Shown here: positions 6,412 through 13,738 of the stretch, in pieces | Layout: every line of letters begins with the position of its first letter | Position numbering within the stretch: position 1 is the first letter of the stretch | Assembly: GCA_947374445.1 (NCBI GenBank) | Contig: CANCBY010000030.1 | Location: 1-18,509, forward strand | DNA from: Pseudobdellovibrionaceae bacterium | GTDB taxonomy: Bacteria; Bdellovibrionota; Bdellovibrionia; Bdellovibrionales; Bdellovibrionaceae | Direction of reading: 5' to 3' | DNA: 18,509 nucleotides | Notes under the pieces: generated by a model | Told to the model about the DNA's origin: nothing | The model's database searches: none | The model's input: only the letters and a program-made list of their open reading frames with translations | Translations under genes and position numbers: made by a program

Positions 6412-7143
6412 ATGAGCAAACAAAGAATCGATATGAACGTAGAAGCCCGCGAAACTGGCAAAGCTAACAGCCGTGCCCTTCGTGTAGACCGCAAAGTACC
6501 TGCTATTATTTATGGCGCGGTAGAAAACAAAAATATCTACATCGAAGAAGGCTTCATCAAGAAGTACAACGTTCGCGCTCACGAGAACTCTCTTTTTAAT
6601 CTTAAAAGCGGCGATGGCAAATTGAATGGTCAAGTTGTGTTGATGAAAGAAGTCAACGTTCACCCAGTGACACGTCGTCCACAGCACGTTGATCTTTTTG
6701 CTCTTGATCTTAAAAAAGCAGTTCGCGTTTCTATCGAAGTTCGCCTTGAAGGTAAACCAATTGGTATTGCTGACGGCGGTCTTTTGAACGTTGTTAATCG
6801 TCAAGTTGAGATTGAATGTCTTCCAAATGAAATTCCAGAAGGTTTGACTGCCGATATCTCAGCACTAGGCGTAGGCGATGCTTTGCACGTTTCTGATTTG
6901 AAACTTCCAGCTGGACTTAAAGTCTTGTCTCCTTTGGATATGACGATCGCGGTTGTTAACATGTTCGAAGAAGACGCAGCTCCAGTGGCTGAAGCAGCGG
7001 CGGCAGCTCCGGCGGCGGGCGCAGCAGCTCCAGCAGCAGCGGGTGCGAAACCAGCGGCGGGCGCAGCGGCTCCAGCAGCAGGTGCAAAACCGGCGGCGGG
7101 TGCGAAACCAGCAGCGGCAGCAAAAGCTCCGGCGAAAAAGTAA
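6412..7143 (+). CDS. rplY: 50S ribosomal protein L25 (Ctc form) with Ala-rich tail
   Basis: L25/TL5/Ctc binds 5S rRNA in the large ribosomal subunit. Residues 1-95 form the 5S-binding L25 domain (EARETGKANSRALR, KVPAIIYG, VHPVTRRPQHVDLF), and 96-185 the TL5-type beta domain (VRVSIEVRLEGKPIG, LPNEIPEGLTADIS). From about 189 to 243 the chain is a low-complexity tail of Ala, Pro, Gly and Lys with repeated AGAKPA units, ending APAKK. Long-form L25 is usually about 200 aa, so the 243-aa length is due to this tail. The start is supported by GGAG at 6403-6406, 5 nt before the ATG. It lies between prs and pth in the expected order and is followed by a strong terminator. Identification is secure; the purpose of the basic tail is unknown. 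Confidence 0.97.
   Translation: MSKQRIDMNVEARETGKANSRALRVDRKVPAIIYGAVENKNIYIEEGFIKKYNVRAHENSLFNLKSGDGKLNGQVVLMKEVNVHPVTRRPQHVDLFALDLKKAVRVSIEVRLEGKPIGIADGGLLNVVNRQVEIECLPNEIPEGLTADISALGVGDALHVSDLKLPAGLKVLSPLDMTIAVVNMFEEDAAPVAEAAAAAPAAGAAAPAAAGAKPAAGAAAPAAGAKPAAGAKPAAAAKAPAKK
6976..7140 (+). repeat. Low-complexity GCN-rich repeat encoding the L25 tail
   Basis: The 3' end of rplY is built almost wholly of GCN (Ala) codons with regularly placed GGT/GGC, AAA and CCN. Units encoding A-G-A-K-P-A recur imperfectly about three times with A-G-A-A-A-P variants between. Synonymous differences between copies suggest repeats old enough to have drifted. Such DNA is prone to length change by slippage or recombination. 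Confidence 0.8.
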
Positions 7144-7164
7144 TTTTAAATTTTTTGAATTTTC

Positions 7165-7195
7165 AAAAGGCGGCAGGAATGCCGCCTTTTTTTTT
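7165..7195 (+). terminator. Intrinsic terminator after rplY
   Basis: AAAAGGCGGC (7165-7174) pairs perfectly with GCCGCCTTTT (7181-7190) around the 6-nt loop AGGAAT, and the T run continues to 7195. The GC-rich stem plus nine consecutive T residues is a textbook rho-independent terminator. It should limit read-through from prs-rplY into pth, which starts 27 bp later. Confidence 0.93.
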
Positions 7196-7221
7196 GAGAT
7201 GCAATCAGGGAGCTTTTTAAG

Positions 7222-7782
7222 ATGTGGTTGATAGTTGGACTTGGCAATCCGGGACCTCAATACGCCCTCACCCGCCACAATATTGGTTTTTTGAGCTTAG
7301 ACCTTTTAGCCGAAGGGCTCAAAGCTCCCTCTTGGTCCACAGAATACAAAGCTCTCACCTGCAAATTCAAAATTGAACAAGAGCAGGTGCTGCTCGCCAA
7401 GCCTCAGACTTTTATGAATCTCTCGGGCGAGTCCGTGCAAGCGATGATGGCTTTTTATAAAATCCAGCTCGATCATTTATTAGTTCTGCAAGATGATATT
7501 GATCAGCCTTTTGGCTCTATGCGCTTTCATAAAAATCGCGGGCATGGCGGGCACAATGGCATCCGCAGTATTTCAGGACTTGTCGGCGCTGATTACATGC
7601 GACTCAAGCTCGGAGTTGGCAGACCTGAAAATCCTCAGATGCAAGTCGCAGATTATGTGCTACAAAAGTTTTCTTCAGAGGAACAAAAAGCGCTTCCTGA
7701 TTTTTTGAACAGATCAGGCGATGCGATTGAGTCTTTGATTTTTGACGGGCTTGCAAAAGCCTCAACACTGTTTAACAAGTAG
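7222..7782 (+). CDS. pth: Peptidyl-tRNA hydrolase
   Basis: Cleaves the ester bond of peptidyl-tRNAs released prematurely from ribosomes, recycling tRNA; essential in most bacteria and cytoplasmic. At 186 aa it is a normal Pth length. Catalytic and substrate residues are in place: N9 in VGLGNPG (5-11), the general base H19 in TRHNIGF (17-23), N66 in PQTFMNLSG (61-69), D91 in the DDID loop, and N112 in GHGGHNGIRS (107-116). The C-terminal helix ADYVLQKFS is also typical. GGGAG at 7208-7212 is a good SD 9 nt before the ATG. It follows the rplY terminator and is only 7 nt from the ychF start, so pth and ychF are likely co-transcribed. Identification is secure. Confidence 0.97.
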   Translation: MWLIVGLGNPGPQYALTRHNIGFLSLDLLAEGLKAPSWSTEYKALTCKFKIEQEQVLLAKPQTFMNLSGESVQAMMAFYKIQLDHLLVLQDDIDQPFGSMRFHKNRGHGGHNGIRSISGLVGADYMRLKLGVGRPENPQMQVADYVLQKFSSEEQKALPDFLNRSGDAIESLIFDGLAKASTLFNK

Positions 7783-7789
7783 GTTCAAA

Positions 7790-8890
7790 ATGGCATTGCA
7801 AGTAGGTATCGTCGGTCTTCCAAATGTGGGCAAAAGCACTCTCTTCAACGCTTTGACTTCTGCAAAAGCCGAAGCCGCCAACTACCCTTTTTGCACCATC
7901 GATCCCAATGTGGGTGTGGTGACTGTGCCAGACCCGCGTTTAGATAAAATCACTCAGTTCATTAAGCCTCAGTCGATCATTCCGACCGTGATGGAGTTTG
8001 TTGATATCGCGGGGATTGTTAAGGGTGCTAGCCAAGGTGAAGGCCTGGGCAATCAGTTCCTAAGTCACATCCGCCAGACTGATGCGATCGTGCATGTGGT
8101 TCGTTGTTTTGATGATCCAAATGTTATTCACGTTGCGGGCTCAGTCGATCCACTTCGTGACATGGAGATCATCAGCACAGAGTTGATGCTGGCCGATCTC
8201 GACAGTCTCGAAAAGCGTTTCAAGAAAAACGAAAAGCTCGCAAAAACTTCGACGGATCTCAAAGTTAAATTGGACTTTGAAGTAACTAAAAAAGTTCTTG
8301 AGGCTCTTTCAAAAGGCTTGCCTGCTCGCTCCGTTAAACTTGAAGATGCAGAACTTCCGTATCTTAAAGAGCTTCACCTCATTACAGCAAAACCTGTGCT
8401 TTATGTTTGCAATGTGTCTGACACTGACTTTGGCAACGGTGGAAATGCTTGGGTCGAGCAAGTTAAAGCTCGCGCTGCCGAAGAAGGCAACTCAACTATT
8501 TTGATCTGCTCAGCGATGGAAGCCGAGATCGCCCAGTTGCCAAAAGAAGAGCGCGCTGAATTTTTGCAATCTCTTGGCGCTGAAGAGCCAGGCTTGAATC
8601 GCCTGATCTTTGAAGCCTACAAACTTTTGGGTCTTTATACCTATTTCACTGCGGGCGAAAAAGAAGTCCGCGCTTGGACTATCCGCAAAGGGATGAAGGC
8701 TCCGCAAGCAGCCGGTGTGATTCACACCGATTTTGAAAAAGGCTTTATCCGAGCTGAGACTTATCACTGCGAAGATCTTTTTACTTACAAGAGCGAACAA
8801 GCGGTCAAAGAAGCCGGCAAGTATCGTCTTGAGGGAAAAGAATACCCCGTAAAAGATGGGGATATTTTGTTCTTTAGATTTAATGTTTAA
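7790..8890 (+). CDS. ychF: Ribosome-binding ATPase YchF (Obg-family)
   Basis: YchF/OLA1 is an Obg-family P-loop protein that prefers ATP, binds ribosomes and is linked to translation and oxidative-stress responses. The start at ATG 7790 gives 366 aa (E. coli 363) and MALQVGIVGLPNVGKST, the family N-terminus; an upstream in-frame start at 7742 would run through the end of pth and is unlikely. Visible elements are P-loop GLPNVGKST (9-17), switch/G3 VDIAGIVKGAS (71-81), and an altered G4 (CNVSD instead of NKxD), which fits the family's loss of GTP specificity. The C-terminal TGS domain is the segment around FTAGEKEVRAWTIRKG to the end. An SD-like AGG overlaps the pth stop. The tail is convergent with oppC, with 28 bp between stops. 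Confidence 0.97.
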   Translation: MALQVGIVGLPNVGKSTLFNALTSAKAEAANYPFCTIDPNVGVVTVPDPRLDKITQFIKPQSIIPTVMEFVDIAGIVKGASQGEGLGNQFLSHIRQTDAIVHVVRCFDDPNVIHVAGSVDPLRDMEIISTELMLADLDSLEKRFKKNEKLAKTSTDLKVKLDFEVTKKVLEALSKGLPARSVKLEDAELPYLKELHLITAKPVLYVCNVSDTDFGNGGNAWVEQVKARAAEEGNSTILICSAMEAEIAQLPKEERAEFLQSLGAEEPGLNRLIFEAYKLLGLYTYFTAGEKEVRAWTIRKGMKAPQAAGVIHTDFEKGFIRAETYHCEDLFTYKSEQAVKEAGKYRLEGKEYPVKDGDILFFRFNV

Positions 8891-8918
8891 TTTTATTTTT
8901 TGATTATATTTTTTGGAT

Positions 8919-9767
8919 CTAACTCTGCTGCCCCGGCAGAGCGGCTTTGCGGGCCTCTTCAAAAAGCAAATTGAACGAGAGCACGGTGAAAAACAACACT
9001 GTGCTCGGCACCAAAATTAAATGTGGATAGGTCGAAAGCGTGCGCCAGCCCTCTTGAATCAGCACTCCCCAACTGGCTGTTGGCGGTTGAATGCCAAGGC
9101 CAACAAAACTTAAGAAACTTTCGAATAATAAAAGATTTGGAACCTGCAATCCAAGCAAAACAAGAATTGGCGTGCTTAAATTTGGCAGCAGGTGTCTGAA
9201 GAAAATTCTTGTCTCTGTAGCGCCCAAAGCTCTTGCTGATTCGATGTAAGGCTTTGATTTTTCCGACTCAAGTAAGGTTCTGAGCTGCCTCGCTAGCGCA
9301 AACCAAGTTGTCAAAATCAGCGCTAACGAAACGTTTAGCATCTTCATCGCGGGATGAAAGCTGCTCCAAATTTGATTCAAAAAAAGCAGCAAAAGTGAAA
9401 TCACAACTATTCCTGGCAGTGCCATCAGGACTTCGACCAGTCTCATAATCGCTTGATCCAACCAGTCCGGTGCTTTGAAGGCTAAAAATGAAACAAGCAT
9501 GGCGATCATAAAAGTTCCAAAAGTTGCAAAGAGACCTATGCCTAACGAAACCCGAGTACCCTCAAGGACTCGCAGTAAAAGACTGCGGCCTAGAATGTCG
9601 GTCCCTAAAATAAAATTAAGTCCTGGAGCTTGCAGAGAATTTTCGGCCAAGGTAGGTGGCAGCTCAAAAAATAAGAACAAAAAACTCGCCGAGATTAAAA
9701 CTATTAAGTACGAAAGACTGAGCTTTGAGCGCAAACTCAGATTTGAACCTACAGTTAACCTCATCAT
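8919..9767 (-). CDS. ABC transporter permease, OppC/DppC type
   Basis: One of two integral membrane subunits of an ABC importer of the oligopeptide/dipeptide/nickel class. The N-terminal signature of OppC-type permeases is present: LGTDILGR at 54-61. The cytoplasmic coupling loop (EAA motif) that contacts the ATPase is at 174-196 (ESARALGATETRIFFRHLLP). The usual VGLGIQPPTASWG follows. Several hydrophobic segments are visible (about 18-35, 75-97, 113-132, 145-160, and two or three near the C-terminus). At 282 aa it is normal length. Its start overlaps the oppB stop by 4 bp (ATGA), so the pair is translationally coupled. Substrate cannot be assigned; no binding protein or ATPase gene follows here, so these must be encoded elsewhere if the transporter is a standard one. 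Confidence 0.92.
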   Translation of the reverse strand: MMRLTVGSNLSLRSKLSLSYLIVLISASFLFLFFELPPTLAENSLQAPGLNFILGTDILGRSLLLRVLEGTRVSLGIGLFATFGTFMIAMLVSFLAFKAPDWLDQAIMRLVEVLMALPGIVVISLLLLFLNQIWSSFHPAMKMLNVSLALILTTWFALARQLRTLLESEKSKPYIESARALGATETRIFFRHLLPNLSTPILVLLGLQVPNLLLFESFLSFVGLGIQPPTASWGVLIQEGWRTLSTYPHLILVPSTVLFFTVLSFNLLFEEARKAALPGQQS

Positions 9768-10672
9768 CGAAGCCCTACTCTGGGGTCAATAATTGCCATT
9801 AAAAAATCCACCACTATTTGAAAAAATATAATAAAAAATCCATAAAACAAAGTGAGGCCAATCACCATTGAAGCATCACGATTAAGAACTGATTCAACAA
9901 ACTGAGAGCCCAGCCCGGGAATTGCAAAAACCACTTCGACCATTGTTGACCCGGCTAGCAGTACTGCTGCTAAAGGCCCCAAAAAAGCCAATGCTGGAAT
10001 CATTGAATTGCGAAAATTCCACTTCAGCAAAATTTTTATTTCTGAAAAACCTTGCGAGCGCACTGTTCTTAAAAAATCCGCAGAATTGTTATCAATGAGC
10101 GTGGTGTAAAAAAGACGTGCGAGCGAAGCCATCGGTCGAAGCGAAACGGCGACAACAGGTAAAACGTAGGATAGCGGGGACTCCAAAAGAGCGACCGGAA
10201 AAAGATTCATCTTAAAACCAAAAAAATAAATCATCAAAGGTGCCACCAATAAGATGGGTGTCGATAGCAAACTCAAGGTCACCGCTTCGTAAATGAAATA
10301 GCCGCTACGAGAAAGCATAGCAAAAATGCTTAGGCCTATGCCGACGAGCAAAGCCAAGAGCAAAGCTAAAAATGAAATCAACAGCGTCGTTGGAAAAGTC
10401 TTGATGATAACATCTTTTGAATCTTGCCCGACAAAAAATTGCGAAACACCAAAATGACCCTCTGCCAGCGTCTCTAAAAAAACAAAGTACTGCTCGGCGA
10501 CTGGGAGATCGAGCCCGTACTGCTTTTCGAGTTGGGCTCGAACATCAGGGTGAAGCGTCACTTCATCGTCAAACGGGCTTCCTGGAAAACATTTCATCAA
10601 CAAAAAAGTGATCGTCGCTAAAAGCCAGAGCGATAACAATCCCTGGAGTGAACGACGTAAAAACCAAATCAC
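9764..10672 (-). CDS. ABC transporter permease, OppB/DppB type
   Basis: Partner permease of the Opp/Dpp class. The N-terminus MIWFLRRSLQGLLSLWLLATITFLL-like helix and FPGSPF near residue 30 match the family opening, followed by a periplasmic segment with QYGLDLPVAEQYFVFL (51-66) and the GHFGVS motif (72-77). The EAA loop is at 199-222 (DFLRTVRSQGFSEIKILLKW). The signature VEVVFAIPGLGSQFVESVLNRD near the C-terminus is typical. Its ATG overlaps the stop of the slt gene by 4 bp, and its own stop overlaps the start of the OppC-type gene. This places it in the middle of a three-gene coupled unit with a murein transglycosylase, hinting at peptide or muropeptide transport. That substrate is inference. 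Confidence 0.92.
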   Translation of the reverse strand: MIWFLRRSLQGLLSLWLLATITFLLMKCFPGSPFDDEVTLHPDVRAQLEKQYGLDLPVAEQYFVFLETLAEGHFGVSQFFVGQDSKDVIIKTFPTTLLISFLALLLALLVGIGLSIFAMLSRSGYFIYEAVTLSLLSTPILLVAPLMIYFFGFKMNLFPVALLESPLSYVLPVVAVSLRPMASLARLFYTTLIDNNSADFLRTVRSQGFSEIKILLKWNFRNSMIPALAFLGPLAAVLLAGSTMVEVVFAIPGLGSQFVESVLNRDASMVIGLTLFYGFFIIFFQIVVDFLMAIIDPRVGLR

Positions 10673-13050
10673 ATGTCTTCCCAGGTTTCTTTAGCAAGAA
10701 CAGGCTCTGTGATTTTAATTTGGTTTGGTTCTGCCAAGCTTGGAAGACTTTCTTTTTTTGAACCATAGAGCTGATTGTAAATATAAAAATTAGAAACCAC
10801 GCGCTTGACGTAATTGCGAGTTTCAAGAAATGGAATATGCTCAATGAACTCATCCATTTCAAGGTCACCAAAAGACGCCAGCCACGCTTTGACTCTGTGA
10901 GGGCCGGCATTGTAGCCCGCTGCTGCAAGTGGAATGCTGTTCTCAAATTTTTTCATGAGGCGTGCCAAATAGCGCGAGCCGATTCTGACAGCGGTCTCTG
11001 GCTCTAAAAGTTTTTGTGCTTGAAATTGTGTCTCGCCCATCATGCCCGCAATTTTTTGTCCTGTGTTAGGCATTACTTGCATAAGACCCAATGCGCCGAC
11101 TGGAGAGATAACATCTTTTTTATACTGGCTCTCGGCTCTCATGATTCCCCAAACAAGCTCAAAAGGAATATCGAATTGCTTCGAAAACTTTTGTACGTAC
11201 TGCGAGTAAGCCTTGGGGTACGTGTGCTCCCAAAAGGGGCGAGAAGCAGGCTCAAAGCCCATCTGTGAACGCTGACCACCGAATGAAGTTTGTCCAATAA
11301 AAGACGAGCGCTGAAAACTTTCAATTTTTTCGTACTCTGACATCAAGCGCTTGAGATATTCATGATTACTCGTTTTGCGTTCGATATCGTAAAGGTCCCA
11401 GCGAGCCCATTCGACCAAGCCCAAAGCCACGAGGTCTTTGGCTCTTTCAAAGCGCTGAACAAGTTTAGGGTTTGTAAATGGAGTCTTTTCTTCTTCGGCA
11501 GAAGAGGGCTCTGCGTCCGTATTATCTTGAACAAGCTCTGAAGAGGCTGTTTCTTCGGACGCATCGCTTTCTTCTTTTTCAGCTTTACTGATTTTAGCGC
11601 CCGTAAGAGCCGAAACTGTGATGCCCTCTTCGGTTTCGGACTCTTCTGCGCTCGATGCAAGGACCATAGGCTCTTGATCATCGCCTGCAAGGATGCTCTC
11701 AGTATTGTACCGGGTTGCTAGCTTTTGAGAGTCTAGTACAGATTTTTTCGACCGTTTTGGGAGCTGCGATTCAATTTTCTTCAGCCGCATACCAGCCGCT
11801 ATCGAATAGTATCCTAACAAATGGTCTCGAGCTAGCACCTCAAAAAGAGGTTTGGCTTCTTCCCATTTATTTTGTTTCATCAGAGACATCGCCATCCAAT
11901 ATGCAACGCGGTCTTCGACACTGGTTGTTTTTCTGCGCTTGCTTGGCTTGTTTTTTAGATCACCAAAACTTTTATAAGCCCCCTCATAGTCTCCCTTAAG
12001 ATAACGAATCCAAGCCAAATGCCACTTGGCATCTCGACTTAAACCTGAGGTTGGAAAAGCCTTCATAAACTCTTGAAACTTTCGGGCCGCTCCGTCGTAA
12101 TCTTGAAATTGGTAACTTAAAAAGGCGGCTTGATACAACGCCTGCTTTGCCAACTTACTTCGACCGCCAATTTTGTACGCACTGTAATAAGAACCCACAG
12201 CGGCCTGCACTTCGCCAGCTCTGGCGGCGGCCGAGGCAAAAGTCATCAGGTAACCAAAGTGAGATTTGCGGTCTTGATAATGCGACAAAAGAATATCTAA
12301 TGCTTTCGTGACTTCGCCTTCATGTAGTAAATACTGCACATAAAGCTTATCGGAATCTAACGGATCAATCGATTTTGATTTTTGCAATTCTTCGATTTCA
12401 TTTTTTGCCTCAGTGCTCAAACCCGCCCACTGCAAGTTGCGAATACGAGTTCGTTGGTCTTCGCTCGGAGCTGTGCAGCCCGTCGGCTTTCCATCGAGTT
12501 GATTGCTCTGAAGCTTGAGGCCCCAGCTTGCAAACTCCGGGCGTTCTGGATACCTCGAATATAGTTTTCGCACCCATTTGCAAAAATTTCCGCCACCCAA
12601 TCCTTTTTCTGTTTTTGACAGCTGCAAAAGAACTTGGGGATACATCTCTTCATGACGCAATTTTTTTTCTAACGGAGCTAGTAGGCCTTTTGCTTTAGAA
12701 TAGGCTTTTTCATCTAAAGCCATTTGCGCCAAACGGAACTGACTTTCGGTCTGCAGTTTCAGGTTGGGAGAAAGACTTAAAACTTTTTGGAATTGAATCT
12801 TTGCCTCAGCTACACGCTTTGGATTTAGATTGAGCAACAAATCGCCAAAATAAAAATGCGCATACTCTTGCAGATTTGAATTCATAGCGATGAGCTCTTT
12901 GTACTGAGCTTCGGCAGTAACGACATCACCTGCTTGCGTTGCCGCCAATGCTTTTTGCATAGCCTCAATAGATGTTGCGGCATCAGACACAGAGCCGATA
13001 ATGAGAGCAAAAGATAAAATCGCAGAAAAATATAAATTCACTTTTTTCAT
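10669..13050 (-). CDS. Soluble lytic murein transglycosylase, Slt70-like, with acidic linker
   Basis: Periplasmic enzyme that cleaves the MurNAc-GlcNAc bond of peptidoglycan, leaving 1,6-anhydroMurNAc ends. Residues 1-24 form a Sec signal peptide (MKKVNLYFSAILSFALIIGS, then VSDA). Residues about 28-425 are helical TPR-like repeats (for example AAFLSYQFQDYDGAARKFQE), like the superhelical ring of Slt70, ending in DHLLGYYSIAAGMRL. Residues about 455-525 are a Glu/Ser/Asp-rich low-complexity segment not found in E. coli Slt70. The catalytic SLT domain (about 610-765) has the acid residue E640 in IMRAESQYKKD, then SPVGALGLMQVMP and AAGYNAGPHRVKAW. At 793 aa it is longer than Slt70 (about 645). 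The ATG lacks a clear SD. It heads the slt-oppB-oppC operon. Confidence 0.93.
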   Translation of the reverse strand: MKKVNLYFSAILSFALIIGSVSDAATSIEAMQKALAATQAGDVVTAEAQYKELIAMNSNLQEYAHFYFGDLLLNLNPKRVAEAKIQFQKVLSLSPNLKLQTESQFRLAQMALDEKAYSKAKGLLAPLEKKLRHEEMYPQVLLQLSKTEKGLGGGNFCKWVRKLYSRYPERPEFASWGLKLQSNQLDGKPTGCTAPSEDQRTRIRNLQWAGLSTEAKNEIEELQKSKSIDPLDSDKLYVQYLLHEGEVTKALDILLSHYQDRKSHFGYLMTFASAAARAGEVQAAVGSYYSAYKIGGRSKLAKQALYQAAFLSYQFQDYDGAARKFQEFMKAFPTSGLSRDAKWHLAWIRYLKGDYEGAYKSFGDLKNKPSKRRKTTSVEDRVAYWMAMSLMKQNKWEEAKPLFEVLARDHLLGYYSIAAGMRLKKIESQLPKRSKKSVLDSQKLATRYNTESILAGDDQEPMVLASSAEESETEEGITVSALTGAKISKAEKEESDASEETASSELVQDNTDAEPSSAEEEKTPFTNPKLVQRFERAKDLVALGLVEWARWDLYDIERKTSNHEYLKRLMSEYEKIESFQRSSFIGQTSFGGQRSQMGFEPASRPFWEHTYPKAYSQYVQKFSKQFDIPFELVWGIMRAESQYKKDVISPVGALGLMQVMPNTGQKIAGMMGETQFQAQKLLEPETAVRIGSRYLARLMKKFENSIPLAAAGYNAGPHRVKAWLASFGDLEMDEFIEHIPFLETRNYVKRVVSNFYIYNQLYGSKKESLPSLAEPNQIKITEPVLAKETWEDM

Positions 13051-13087
13051 AAAAAAATACTAGCCCACAGGCACTGCGAAGTCGAAG

Positions 13088-13200
13088 AAGTATTGGGCAT
13101 AGAAATTAGGCACTCACAGTCACAAAATCAATAGCACTAGACCAAAGTATTGTCCTGGATATTGACCAATAAGCTTGATCACTTACGGGCCAATACCTTG
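13088..13200. promoter_or_regulatory. Divergent spacer with repeated TATTGNCC boxes
   Basis: The 231-bp spacer between slt (-) and the CNBD gene (+) contains TATTGTCC (13148-13155), TATTGACC (13160-13167) and, on the minus strand, TATTGGCC (complement of 13188-13195); a looser TATTGGGC starts at 13091. The second and third form an inverted pair 20 bp apart. A -35-like TTGACT begins near 13199. These could be operators shared by the divergent genes; function is inferred only from repetition and position. Confidence 0.3.
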
Positions 13201-13281
13201 ACTTTATCATGTAAAAAAAAGCATCTTAAAGAATCCTGACTTAATTGAGTTTGGGATAAAAAATGAGGGAGCTCTCGTAAC

Positions 13282-13725
13282 ATGTCAGATCAAAAAGAAA
13301 CTGAAGTGACCTTTAGCGGAGCTCTCAGCTCCGATGTTCGTAGAGAGCACTACAAAGCTGGCGCTTATATTTTTTTTGAAGGAGATATCGATCAACATTT
13401 TTATATTGTCGAAGAAGGCACCATTCAAATTTTTACAAAAAATGCTCAAGGCAAACGGCTTGATATCTCAGTGGTTGAACCCGGAGAATCTTTTGGTGAA
13501 TTGGCTCTGTTAGACTCAAGAGCCCGGTCCGCATCAGCTCAGTCTATTGGCGACTGCACTTTGATCAAGGTTTCGGCCAAGGGATACGAGCAGTTGCTAT
13601 CAGAACTACCGGTTTGGGCGAGCTCAATGCTTTATTCTTTTGCACGCCGCTTGAAGCACACCACAGAAATGCTTCAAGCCACTCCCCAGTTTTTGCCTGA
13701 CGATAAGGCTGACGATAAAAAATAA
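13282..13725 (+). CDS. Stand-alone cyclic-nucleotide-binding domain protein
   Basis: A 147-aa protein consisting of one cNMP-binding (CRP-type) beta-roll and short tails. The phosphate-binding cassette is FGELALLDSRARSASA (71-86), with E73 and R82, which bind the ribose and cyclic phosphate in CRP-like sensors; GAYIFFEGDIDQHFYIVEEG (27-46) is the usual beta-roll entry. The C-terminal part holds the hinge helix (LPVWASSMLYSFARRLKHTTEML) and then a charged end, DDKADDKK. There is no helix-turn-helix, so it is not a classical CRP/FNR transcription factor; it must act through a partner or as a sensor. GAGGGAG at 13265-13271 is the SD, 10 nt upstream. It diverges from slt and converges on the methyltransferase. 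Ligand (cAMP, cGMP or none) cannot be decided here. Confidence 0.88.
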   Translation: MSDQKETEVTFSGALSSDVRREHYKAGAYIFFEGDIDQHFYIVEEGTIQIFTKNAQGKRLDISVVEPGESFGELALLDSRARSASAQSIGDCTLIKVSAKGYEQLLSELPVWASSMLYSFARRLKHTTEMLQATPQFLPDDKADDKK

Positions 13726-13738
13726 ATTTAATTACTGG

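Noticed and set aside
6953..7231. Open frame rich in Arg and Gln overlapping the rplY tail
   Set aside because: A frame-shifted reading of the GCN repeat of rplY; low-complexity DNA stays open in several frames.
7742..7789. N-terminal extension of ychF
   Set aside because: It lies within the end of pth in another frame; ATG 7790 gives the conserved YchF N-terminus.
8923..8941. CTCTGC/GCAGAG inverted repeat at the oppC 3' end
   Set aside because: It lies inside the last oppC codons and has no T tract in either direction, so I do not call it a terminator.
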